Below the pieces are notes generated by a model that worked only from the letters and a program-made list of their open reading frames with translations, was not told the DNA's origin and searched no databases. Below are positions 31,955 through 39,000 of a stretch of DNA of 39,000 nucleotides, piece by piece. A program made the position numbers and the translations under genes. The DNA is taken from NCBI GenBank assembly GCA_031266875.1, contig JAISAE010000106.1:1-39000 (forward strand). Direction: 5' to 3'. The first letter of the stretch is position 1, and every line of letters begins with the position of its first letter. Source of the DNA: Treponema sp. (GTDB taxonomy: Bacteria; Spirochaetota; Spirochaetia; Treponematales; Breznakiellaceae).

Positions 31955-32043
31955 TTCTACACTTCTGCCATTACGCGAAAAGCCTCTTCAGCGTAAACAA
32001 GAAGATGACGCTCTTTTGCAGATCATGCTTTTTTCCAAACTCA

Positions 32044-32103
32044 TTGACAGTTTTGGTTAACTATATTATTTATATCAAGGTATAGATAAAAAAATATCTA
32101 TAC
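32044..32103 (+). promoter_or_regulatory. adhE promoter and 24-bp inverted repeat
   Basis: A perfect -35 TTGACA (32044-32049) is followed at 17 bp by TATTTA. Downstream, 32080-32103 is a perfect inverted repeat: GTATAGATA, AAAAAA, TATCTATAC. It lies between the expected start site and the AAGGAGG of adhE, where a repressor or an RNA hairpin could act. It does not match the Rex consensus. Confidence 0.55.
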
Positions 32104-32137
32104 TAAAAGATTTCTATGGATATAAGGAGGGATGAAT

Positions 32138-34786
32138 ATGGATTCGATCCTGTATGAAACAGTCGAAGATGTCGCTGGTCTTGAACGCGCCCTTGTGCGG
32201 GTTCGGGAAGCGCAACGCATCTTCGCAGGCTTTAGTCAGCAGCAGGTGGACAAAATTTTCTTTGCCGCCGCAGATGCCGCCAACCAGTCACGCATCACGC
32301 TCGCCAAGATGGCGGTGCAGGAAACCGGTATGGGGGTGGTTGAGGATAAGGTCGTCAAAAACCACTTCGCGGCTGAGTACATCTATAACGCTTACCGGAA
32401 CACGCAGACCTGCGGTGTCATTGAGGAAGACGCAGTGTACGGCATCAAGAAGATCGCCGAGCCTATCGGAGTGATCGCGGCAGTTATCCCCACGACTAAC
32501 CCCACTTCCACGGCAATTTTCAAGTCACTGCTTGCCCTGAAAACGCGCAACGGCATCATTTTCTCGCCGCACCCCCGCGCAAAACGCTGTACCAATGAAG
32601 CCGCTCGTATCGTGCTTGAGGCGGCGGTCGCTGCGGGCGCACCGGAAGGCATCATCGGCTGGATCAATGTGCCGAGCCTTGAACTGACCGACCGCGTAAT
32701 GAAAGAGGCGGACATCATCCTCGCAACAGGCGGACCCGGCATGGTGAAGGCCGCCTATTCTTCGGGTAAACCTGCCCTCGGCGTAGGTTCAGGTAACACA
32801 CCCGCCATCATTGACGATAGCGCGGATATACTGCTCGCAGTCAGTTCGATCATCCATTCCAAAACGTTTGACAACGGCATGATCTGCGCATCCGAGCAGT
32901 CGGTCATAGTTCTTAACGATGTATATGATAAGGTGAAGCAGGAGTTCGCCACACGCGGATGCTATTTCCTTTCACCTGAAGAAACCGAAAAAGTTCGCAA
33001 GACCATCATTATAAATGGGGCGCTGAACGCGAAGATCGTCGGACAAAAGGCCGTGACCATCGCCAGACTCGCCGGTGTTACGGTGCCAGACACCACCAAG
33101 ATTCTCATTGGCGAAGTGGAGCGCGTTGACTTTGGGGAAGAGTTCGCCCACGAGAAGCTCTCCCCAGTGCTTGCCTTCTATCGCGCCAGTAACTTTGAGG
33201 ACGCAGTAAATAAGGCCGACTCCCTCGTGAAAGACGGCGGTTACGGACATACCTCATCAGTGTATCTCAACGAGCATACCCAGCAAGCAAAACTTGCCGC
33301 GTTCAGTGAGCGCATGAAGACCTGTCGTATACTCGTGAATACGCCCTCGTCCCACGGCGGCATCGGCGACTTGTACAACTTCAAGCTTCCGCCTTCACTC
33401 ACCCTGGGCTGCGGTACTTGGGGCGGTAACTCGGTGGGTGAAAACGTGGGAGTAAAGCATCTCATCAATATCAAAACTGTGGCGGAGCGGAGGAAAAATA
33501 TGCTGTGGTTCAGAACGCCTGAAAAAATCTATACCAAAAAAGGCTGTCTGCCCGTGGCCCTTAATGAACTCAAGGATATCATGGGTAAGAAACGCGCCTT
33601 CATCGTTACTGACTCCTTTCTTTATAAGAATGGTTATACCAAGGCCATCACGGACAAACTTGACGAATTGGGCATAGTTCACTCGGTATTCTTCAACGTA
33701 GCGCCTGATCCCACACTGGCCTGCGCCCGCGAAGGCGCCGCGCTTATGACCGAGTTTGGACCAGATGTGATCATCGCGCTCGGCGGCGGCTCGGCTATGG
33801 ATGCAGGCAAAATCATGTGGGTACTCTACGAACACCCCGAAGCCAACTTCCAAGACATGGCCATGCGCTTTATCGACATCAGGAAGCGCGTCTACACGTT
33901 CCCGAAGATGGGCGAAAAAGCCTACTTCATCGCCGTCCCCACCTCAGCCGGCACAGGAAGCGAAGTTACGCCATTCGCCGTCATCACCGATGAAAAGAGC
34001 GGCATCAAGTACCCGCTTGCCGACTATGAACTCTTGCCTGATATGGCAATTGTTGACCCAGACCTCATGATGAACGCGCCTAAAGGCTTGACGAGCGCCT
34101 CCGGCATCGACGCCCTGACCCACGCGCTTGAAGCCTACGCCTCAATGATGGCTACGGATTACACTGACGGCTTGGCATTACGCGCCATGCGCCTCATCTT
34201 CGATTACCTCCCCGCCGCATACAACAACGGCCCGAATGATCCCATAGCCCGCGAGAAAATGGCGGACGCGGCAACCATCGCGGGCATGGCCTTTGCCAAT
34301 GCCTTCCTCGGCGTCTGCCACTCCATGGCGCACAAACTTGGCGCGTTCCATCACATCCCGCATGGCATTGCTAATGCGCTCCTGATCAGCGAAGTGCTTC
34401 GCTTCAACGCCTGCGAAGTTCCGCCCAAGATGGGAACCTTCCCCCAGTACGACCACCCGCACACCCTGCGCCGCTACAGTGAAGTCGCTGAGTTCCTGGG
34501 TCTTAAGGGCAAGGACGACAGAGAAAAACTGGAATTGCTCATCAAGGCTGTCGAAAAACTCAAAGACACGATAGGCATCAAGAAAACTATCAAGGACTAC
34601 GGCATTGACGAGCAGAGCTTCCTTGAACGCCTTGATGACATGAGCGAGAAGGCTTTTGACGATCAATGTACCGGTACAAACCCCCGTTACCCCATGATCG
34701 CTGAAATCAAACAGATGTATCTCAACGCCTACTATGGCAGAGATAGCGAAGCAACAACGAAGTTGTCAAAAGGAGCGGCTGTATGA
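32138..34786 (+). CDS. adhE: Bifunctional acetaldehyde-CoA/alcohol dehydrogenase
   Basis: The 882-residue fusion has an N-terminal CoA-acylating aldehyde dehydrogenase (residues 1-440) with FDNGMICASEQSV, containing the catalytic Cys, and GVGSGNTPAIID. Its C-terminal iron-dependent alcohol dehydrogenase (about 455-870) has GGGSAMDAGKIMW and the metal-binding His cluster GVCHSMAHKLGAFHHIPHG. It reduces acetyl-CoA to ethanol in two NADH-dependent steps and forms spirosomes in other bacteria. The start at 32138 is chosen because AAGGAGG lies 7 nt upstream; the ATG at 32132 is too close to it. It is translationally coupled (ATGA) to the following kinase-like gene. The AT-rich leader suggests its own control. 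It is a key fermentative enzyme for redox balance. Confidence 0.97.
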   Translation: MDSILYETVEDVAGLERALVRVREAQRIFAGFSQQQVDKIFFAAADAANQSRITLAKMAVQETGMGVVEDKVVKNHFAAEYIYNAYRNTQTCGVIEEDAVYGIKKIAEPIGVIAAVIPTTNPTSTAIFKSLLALKTRNGIIFSPHPRAKRCTNEAARIVLEAAVAAGAPEGIIGWINVPSLELTDRVMKEADIILATGGPGMVKAAYSSGKPALGVGSGNTPAIIDDSADILLAVSSIIHSKTFDNGMICASEQSVIVLNDVYDKVKQEFATRGCYFLSPEETEKVRKTIIINGALNAKIVGQKAVTIARLAGVTVPDTTKILIGEVERVDFGEEFAHEKLSPVLAFYRASNFEDAVNKADSLVKDGGYGHTSSVYLNEHTQQAKLAAFSERMKTCRILVNTPSSHGGIGDLYNFKLPPSLTLGCGTWGGNSVGENVGVKHLINIKTVAERRKNMLWFRTPEKIYTKKGCLPVALNELKDIMGKKRAFIVTDSFLYKNGYTKAITDKLDELGIVHSVFFNVAPDPTLACAREGAALMTEFGPDVIIALGGGSAMDAGKIMWVLYEHPEANFQDMAMRFIDIRKRVYTFPKMGEKAYFIAVPTSAGTGSEVTPFAVITDEKSGIKYPLADYELLPDMAIVDPDLMMNAPKGLTSASGIDALTHALEAYASMMATDYTDGLALRAMRLIFDYLPAAYNNGPNDPIAREKMADAATIAGMAFANAFLGVCHSMAHKLGAFHHIPHGIANALLISEVLRFNACEVPPKMGTFPQYDHPHTLRRYSEVAEFLGLKGKDDREKLELLIKAVEKLKDTIGIKKTIKDYGIDEQSFLERLDDMSEKAFDDQCTGTNPRYPMIAEIKQMYLNAYYGRDSEATTKLSKGAAV

Positions 34787-35538
34787 GTTACAACCTGACC
34801 AATCTCATCGCGGACAGACCGAACAAAAAAATCTACCGCGACGGTAACAAGACCATAAAAGTCTTTAACGAAGACTTTTCAGCAGCCAATGTGCTGAACG
34901 AGGCGCTGAACCTCGCGTATGTCGGCGAGACCGGCCTAGCTGTCCCGCACCTGATCGAAGTAACCAAACTTGACGGTAAATGGACCCTTGTCGTCGAGTA
35001 CATTGAGGGAACCACGCTTGATGAGTTTATAAAGCAGAACCCCGATAAAACCGCTGAGTACATGGAGCGTTTTGTTGAGATACAGATCAATATGCACCAC
35101 TTCTCAGCTCCCGGCCTCAAACGCCACAAAGAGAAGATGCATACCAAGATACGCCAGAGCGGTCTTGACGCAACTCAGCGTTATGAACTGCACACCCGCC
35201 TTGATAGCCTTCCTGACATCGACCACCTCTGCCACGGGGACCTCAACCCCAGCAACATTGTGATCACAGACAAGGACGAGGCGTACATCATTGATTGGGC
35301 TCATGCCACCCATGGCGATCCAGCGGCGTGCGCAGCGCGTACCTTCATGCTCTTCACCCTCAAAGGCCGCGACGATCTTGCCAACCAGTACCTCACCCTG
35401 TTCTGCAAGAAGACCGACACCGCTCGCCAGCACGTGGAGAAGTGGATACCAATACTGTCTGCTTCCCAGCTCGTAAAGGGCAAGCCAGAAGAGCGCGACG
35501 TTCTTCTCAAGTGGGCAACGGTCGTAGACTACGAATAA
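34783..35538 (+). CDS. Aminoglycoside-phosphotransferase-fold kinase
   Basis: The 251-residue protein has the APH/choline-kinase fold. The N-lobe includes KKIYRDGNKTIKVFN with the likely ATP-binding Lys and a Glu in the next helix (ALNLAY region). The C-lobe has HLCHGDLNPSNIVIT (catalytic Asp and Asn) and AYIIDWAHATHGDP (metal-binding Asp). This resembles the TIGR02172-type family. Its ATG overlaps the adhE stop, with AAGGAG inside adhE, so it is strictly co-expressed. The substrate is unknown; small-molecule phosphorylation is as likely as protein phosphorylation. A strong terminator closes the operon. Confidence 0.82.
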   Translation: MSYNLTNLIADRPNKKIYRDGNKTIKVFNEDFSAANVLNEALNLAYVGETGLAVPHLIEVTKLDGKWTLVVEYIEGTTLDEFIKQNPDKTAEYMERFVEIQINMHHFSAPGLKRHKEKMHTKIRQSGLDATQRYELHTRLDSLPDIDHLCHGDLNPSNIVITDKDEAYIIDWAHATHGDPAACAARTFMLFTLKGRDDLANQYLTLFCKKTDTARQHVEKWIPILSASQLVKGKPEERDVLLKWATVVDYE

Positions 35539-35542
35539 ATAC

Positions 35543-35590
35543 ATAGCGTGAGGCATTGCCGGTCAATGCCTCACGCTATAGTCCTTTTCT
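35543..35590 (+). terminator. Strong terminator of the adhE operon
   Basis: ATAGCGTGAGGCATTG and CAATGCCTCACGCTAT pair over 16 bp around CCGGT (35543-35579). CCTTTTCT follows. Confidence 0.88.
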
Positions 35591-35690
35591 AAAATGTAAA
35601 CACTAGCTTGACCCCAGAATCAGGCGCGGTACTCAGCCTACCATACGCAAGCGCCATGCGTGGCTATGCAGCGATAGAGACTAAGCCGCC

Positions 35691-36710
35691 TTATAGCGGC
35701 TCAAAGTCGCAGTAACGGTAGAACTTGAGCTTGAGCTGATCGGCCATGTGAAGCAGGTACTCAAGCCGCGCCGGTTTGATGCCCCAGTCCGCGCCATCGC
35801 TGATAGTGTGTGTGGTGAGGGGTAACACAATGTCGCCACCAATGAACTTGATGGTTCGGAGCATGAGGGTGATGATGGCCTCGAACCCCGCGTCCTGCTT
35901 GTAAAGCGTGTTATCAATGGCTTTGGAACTGATGTAGCCGCGCTGGATTGCCGCAGTGTCATAGACGCGAAAAGTAACGCCGTAGCCCCGCAGTATCTTG
36001 AAATAGTGAAGCAGTTCCTCGTGCATCCACGACTCGGAAAGCCCGAATGGGTACGCAAAGGAGTTCAGCGGGACGCCTGCGTCCCTGAATGTATTGATGT
36101 CTGAGGTGGTCTCCTCAAAAAACACCTCCCGTGATACTTTGGGCAGGTTGAGGTGGTTGATGCTGTGATAGCCAACATCGTGTCCACGCGACAGGGCAAG
36201 GGCGCAGAAGGGATCGAGGCGGCCCTGCACAAAAAACGTGATCTTTGCGCCGTAGCGGTCAAAGGTGTCGAGGTACTCGGTCCACACGTCCTGATAATCA
36301 TCATCCAGCGCGAGAAGCAGGCCGGCCTTGTCTTCCCGAATGAGCCATTCAAGGGTATCGTCCCGTACCTCGCCGCTCTGCTTGCCGCTTATCGAGAAAC
36401 TGACCGTAAAGCGGGACCCGTCAACAGAGGGAACAGCGTTCACGAGGTCATAAACCACATGGAAGTCTTCCGACTGCTCGGTAAGCTCGGCCATGACGAT
36501 GATGTCAGCAACTTCGTCAAGCGCAAAGTATTTGCGTATGTCAGACTGGTTCTGCTTTACGCGCCGCGTGGCAAGGTCGATGGGCGACAGCTCTTCCTCA
36601 GAGACGCGGGGAACCGGCTCAGGCTCCACCCTGATTGCGTTTTGGTTGCTGGCGCAGGACGCGAGTACCACAAAGATGCTTATATATAGAAGAGAACGTA
36701 TGTTTTTCAT
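35691..36710 (-). CDS. Polysaccharide-deacetylase-fold lipoprotein
   Basis: The 339-residue protein has a lipoprotein signal (VVLASC, Cys 19). A spacer with a beta-rich segment runs to about residue 125, followed by a NodB-like domain. Its motifs are GLLLALDDDYQDVW (catalytic and metal Asp), GHDVGYHSINHLNLP (two metal His in H-S-x2-H), and FAYPFGLSE. A final His-containing block LPLTTHTISD matches motif 5. It probably deacetylates N-acetyl groups on a surface or periplasmic glycan, anchored to a membrane. AAAGGAG lies 6 nt before the ATG. A 6-bp hairpin (AGCCGC/GCGGCT) overlaps the stop codon. Confidence 0.85.
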   Translation of the reverse strand: MKNIRSLLYISIFVVLASCASNQNAIRVEPEPVPRVSEEELSPIDLATRRVKQNQSDIRKYFALDEVADIIVMAELTEQSEDFHVVYDLVNAVPSVDGSRFTVSFSISGKQSGEVRDDTLEWLIREDKAGLLLALDDDYQDVWTEYLDTFDRYGAKITFFVQGRLDPFCALALSRGHDVGYHSINHLNLPKVSREVFFEETTSDINTFRDAGVPLNSFAYPFGLSESWMHEELLHYFKILRGYGVTFRVYDTAAIQRGYISSKAIDNTLYKQDAGFEAIITLMLRTIKFIGGDIVLPLTTHTISDGADWGIKPARLEYLLHMADQLKLKFYRYCDFEPL

Positions 36711-36805
36711 TGCTACTCCTTTGTAGGGTTATGATGGCTGGCGCTGCCGTCTAAAAGAATGTTATGTTACTTTATCTTATCGTCAGGAATAGCTTAGAGG
36801 TGTTA

Positions 36806-38068
36806 ATGAATTCACTAGAACCGGTTTTTGTTTCTCTCAAGACAGCGCAGGCCGCTTTAGCCCAGCAGAATGGCCAGCAGAAGAACGCCGCGCTTGAGTC
36901 AGTGGCGCGTGCGCTGGACGCGAATCGTAGCCTTATCCTCAAGGCAAACGCGCTTGATGTGGAAAAGGCTGTTGGCAATGGCATGAAAGAATCGCTCGTT
37001 GACCGCCTGCGCCTTAATGATACACGGATCAACGACATCATCGACAGTCTTGCCGTTGTCATACGCCTTGACGACCCGGTAGGCAAGGTTCGCGCTGGCT
37101 GGACCACGGCAAACGGGTTGTTTATTGAGCAGGTAACCGTGCCCCTGGGGGTTGCGGCTATCATCTACGAGTCGCGTCCCAATGTTACGGTGGATGCGTT
37201 CAGCCTCGCGTACAAGGCTGGCTGCGCTATCCTGCTTCGCGGGTCTTCGTCTGCGCTGGAATCGAACCGCGCATTGGTGGCGCTTATCAGGCAGGGGCTG
37301 GAACAGGGCGGCGGCATAGCAACGGCAGTGGCTCTGGCGGATTCCGGCAGGCATGAGGATGTGGACACGATTCTTGGAGCGCGGGGCTTTGTTGATGTGG
37401 TTCTGCCGCGTGGTGGGCGGGAACTTATACGCCGCGTGGTGGATAACGCGCATGTGCCGGTCATCGAAACTGGGGAAGGGAACTGCCATATCTATGTGGA
37501 CAAAAGCGCGGAGATTCAGAACGCGCTTGACATCATTGAAAACGCTAAGGTACAAAAGCCCGGAGCCTGCAACGCGGTGGAAACCGTGCTTGTTCATAGC
37601 AGCGCGGCTCCGGCGCTGATGCCGCTGCTTGCGGCGCGGTTCGCGGGAAGCGTGGCGCTGCGCTGTGATGAGCGGGCAAAGGCAGCTATCGGCGCCGCGC
37701 CTGCCGCGCTGGTTTTGCAAGACGCTGAAGAAACAGATTGGGAAACCGAATTTCTTGATTACATACTGGCAATAAAAACAGTAGACACGCTTGATGAGGC
37801 CATCGCACACATCAATCGCTATGGAACCCGCCATTCCGAGGCGATTCTTACCAGCGACCTGATCGCGGCAAAGGACTTTCAGGCGCACGTTGACGCGGCC
37901 TGTGTGTATGTCAATGCCTCAACGCGCTTCACCGACGGCGGTGAATTCGGCTTTGGCGCGGAACTCGGCATCAGTACCCAGAAGTTCCACGCACGTGGGC
38001 CAATGGGACTTGAAGCCCTCACCACAGTAAAGTATCGCATCTTCGGCTCCGGCCACATACGGCAGTAA
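36806..38068 (+). CDS. proA: Gamma-glutamyl phosphate reductase
   Basis: The 420-residue protein reduces gamma-glutamyl phosphate to glutamate-5-semialdehyde with NADPH, the second step of proline synthesis. ALDH-fold blocks are PLGVAAIIYESRPNVT, LLRGSSSALESN, and the catalytic-Cys block QKPGACNAVETV at about 265. The ending TVKYRIFGSGHIR fits the family. The ATG at 36806 has AGAGGTG upstream and gives the usual length. proB starts 3 nt after the stop. The proA-proB order is the reverse of the common proBA order. Confidence 0.97.
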   Translation: MNSLEPVFVSLKTAQAALAQQNGQQKNAALESVARALDANRSLILKANALDVEKAVGNGMKESLVDRLRLNDTRINDIIDSLAVVIRLDDPVGKVRAGWTTANGLFIEQVTVPLGVAAIIYESRPNVTVDAFSLAYKAGCAILLRGSSSALESNRALVALIRQGLEQGGGIATAVALADSGRHEDVDTILGARGFVDVVLPRGGRELIRRVVDNAHVPVIETGEGNCHIYVDKSAEIQNALDIIENAKVQKPGACNAVETVLVHSSAAPALMPLLAARFAGSVALRCDERAKAAIGAAPAALVLQDAEETDWETEFLDYILAIKTVDTLDEAIAHINRYGTRHSEAILTSDLIAAKDFQAHVDAACVYVNASTRFTDGGEFGFGAELGISTQKFHARGPMGLEALTTVKYRIFGSGHIRQ

Positions 38069-38071
38069 AGC

Positions 38072-38869
38072 ATGAACACAATAGCAACACTCATCGCGCA
38101 GGCGCGAAAGATTGTTATCAAAATCGGTTCCAATACCCTTGCGGACAGCAACGGCTGTATCAACGAGGCTTTTCTCAACGAGTTCGCGGAACAGGCCGCG
38201 TTACTCATCAGCACGGGTAAGCAGCTTGTGCTTGTGTCTTCAGGCGCTCAGGCCGCGGGACTGTCTACAATGAGCAAATGGGCGCGGAAGCAGGATATTC
38301 ACTACAAGCAGGCGCTGTGTGCGGTTGGGCAGGTGGAACTTATGGGAGCATGGCGACGCGCCTTTCAGGTACATGGCCTTCATATTGGCCAGATACTGCT
38401 GACACGGGACGACTTCGGCGACTCAATCCGTACCCTGAATATGCGTAACACCCTTTTTACCTTAGTTGATGAAGGTATCGTGCCTATCATAAACGAAAAC
38501 GACACAGTGGGCGTTGAGGAGATCAAGATTGGCGATAATGATACGCTCGCGGCTCAGTCAGCGATACTCTGGAGCGCGGATTTACTCATCCTGCTTAGCG
38601 ACATTGACGGCCTGTATTGTGAGAACCCCAAAGACCATCCTGACGCGGTTCTTCTTGAGGAAGTGAGCAACATTTCAGCCACCAAGACGTGCATCAGCAC
38701 AGGCGGCACGAGTAGCTTTGGTACAGGCGGGATTGCTACGAAACTGGACGCGGCAGAGCAGGTTGTATCTTACGGCATCCCCATGATCCTTGCCCACGGC
38801 GGGGAACGCGCCCTTGAAGCACTTGCCGCTGGAACTCAGCGCGGTACAGCGTTTTTGGTAGGTCTCTGA
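38072..38869 (+). CDS. proB: Glutamate 5-kinase, short form without PUA
   Basis: The 265-residue amino-acid kinase-fold protein phosphorylates L-glutamate using ATP, the first and feedback-controlled step of proline synthesis. Motifs are KIVIKIGSNTLA, LVLVSSGAQAAG, INENDTVGVEEIKIGDNDTL and LLSDIDGLY. GTGGIATKLDAAE follows with the K-x-x-A-A site. The protein ends where the AAK domain ends, so the C-terminal PUA domain of E. coli ProB is absent, as in several other bacteria. It is coupled to proA by a 3-nt gap. Confidence 0.96.
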   Translation: MNTIATLIAQARKIVIKIGSNTLADSNGCINEAFLNEFAEQAALLISTGKQLVLVSSGAQAAGLSTMSKWARKQDIHYKQALCAVGQVELMGAWRRAFQVHGLHIGQILLTRDDFGDSIRTLNMRNTLFTLVDEGIVPIINENDTVGVEEIKIGDNDTLAAQSAILWSADLLILLSDIDGLYCENPKDHPDAVLLEEVSNISATKTCISTGGTSSFGTGGIATKLDAAEQVVSYGIPMILAHGGERALEALAAGTQRGTAFLVGL

Positions 38870-38879
38870 CCCCACAGAC

Positions 38880-39000
38880 ATAAAAAAAGTTCCAGACCGC
38901 AGTGTTGTTTTGGACTTATCGGCACAGGCGGCTTCCCCCCGAGGGTTTCAATAGGAGGACTCCACCATATAAGCCCAAGCTACGGCCTGAAACTATATCT
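38880..39000 (-). ncRNA. Possible structured RNA, 3' part (6S-like)
   Basis: No gene is seen after proB. On the minus strand the last bases read CTGCGGTCTGGAAC followed by seven T residues, as in the closing stem and terminator of a structured RNA such as 6S. Internal pairing is visible (GTTTCA with TGAAAC, and CCTCC with GGAGG). The 5' half lies past the window edge. The family is not established. Confidence 0.3.

Noticed and set aside
36899-37888. 329-codon minus-strand frame
   Set aside because: It lies fully antisense to proA, whose motifs are complete. It is a shadow frame of GC-biased codons.
38947-38962. tmRNA 3' end (ACTCCACCA)
   Set aside because: proB occupies the preceding space where the tmRNA body would be, and no T-arm pairing or tag frame is found.
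1-39000. tRNA or rRNA genes
   Set aside because: No cloverleaf with TTCAA-type arm and no rRNA core sequence was recognised on either strand by eye; a tRNAscan-SE run would settle it.

Overview
The window is a chromosomal segment of a host-associated spirochaete, most likely a Treponema of the termite-gut type. This is inferred from the gene content: lipoproteins with spirochaete-style lipoboxes, a two-domain cyclic-nucleotide-binding protein, BspA-type leucine-rich-repeat surface proteins, an intracellular family 9 glycoside hydrolase and AdhE. No rRNA or tRNA gene was seen, so the assignment rests on protein resemblance only. Base composition is moderate except for an AT-rich island at about 21.5-22.1 kb.

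Layout. 0-3.2 kb: a palindromic tandem array, an isolated trpR-like gene, and a two-gene lipoprotein operon (LPP20 family and COG3014 family). 3.4-10.2 kb: an accessory region with one intact and one frameshifted BspA-like LRR gene, several BspA 3'-end relics, two decayed toxin-antitoxin modules, a 24-copy palindromic array and a DUF4469-like gene driven by the same promoter type as the LRR genes. 10.3-13.5 kb: a MATE exporter divergent from a diaminopimelate decarboxylase gene. 13.5-16.8 kb: a leftward block with lspA, a Nif3-family gene and a membrane-anchored hydrolase-fold gene, with an IS200/IS605-like relic inserted below lspA. 16.9-19.8 kb: cNMP-binding protein and GH9 enzyme. 20.6-27.4 kb: PHP phosphoesterase, an LRR lipoprotein with a C13 tract, glgX, sua5/tsaC and corA. 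27.7-39 kb: adk, a large metalloprotease/beta-barrel protein, adhE translationally coupled to a kinase-like gene, a polysaccharide-deacetylase lipoprotein, proA-proB, and the edge of a possible structured RNA.

Housekeeping functions are scattered rather than grouped: proline synthesis (proAB), lysine/DAP decarboxylation, glycogen breakdown (glgX), cello-oligosaccharide hydrolysis (GH9), ethanol fermentation (adhE), tRNA t6A (sua5) and lipoprotein maturation (lspA, which serves the several lipoproteins encoded here).

The most unusual signal is a set of intergenic tandem arrays. Arrays of unrelated sequence share a period of 23 bp (or about 44-47 bp, twice that) and each unit carries a short palindrome. 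In the ATGCG/CGCAT-type arrays the two palindrome arms change together. Two arrays of different sequence abut while almost keeping the same register. One array sits exactly where a BspA-like gene was truncated. The second theme is decay and possible phase switching of LRR genes (C6 and C13 homopolymers). The third is a set of promoters whose -10 box lies 5-7 nt before an ATG, suggesting leaderless mRNAs.
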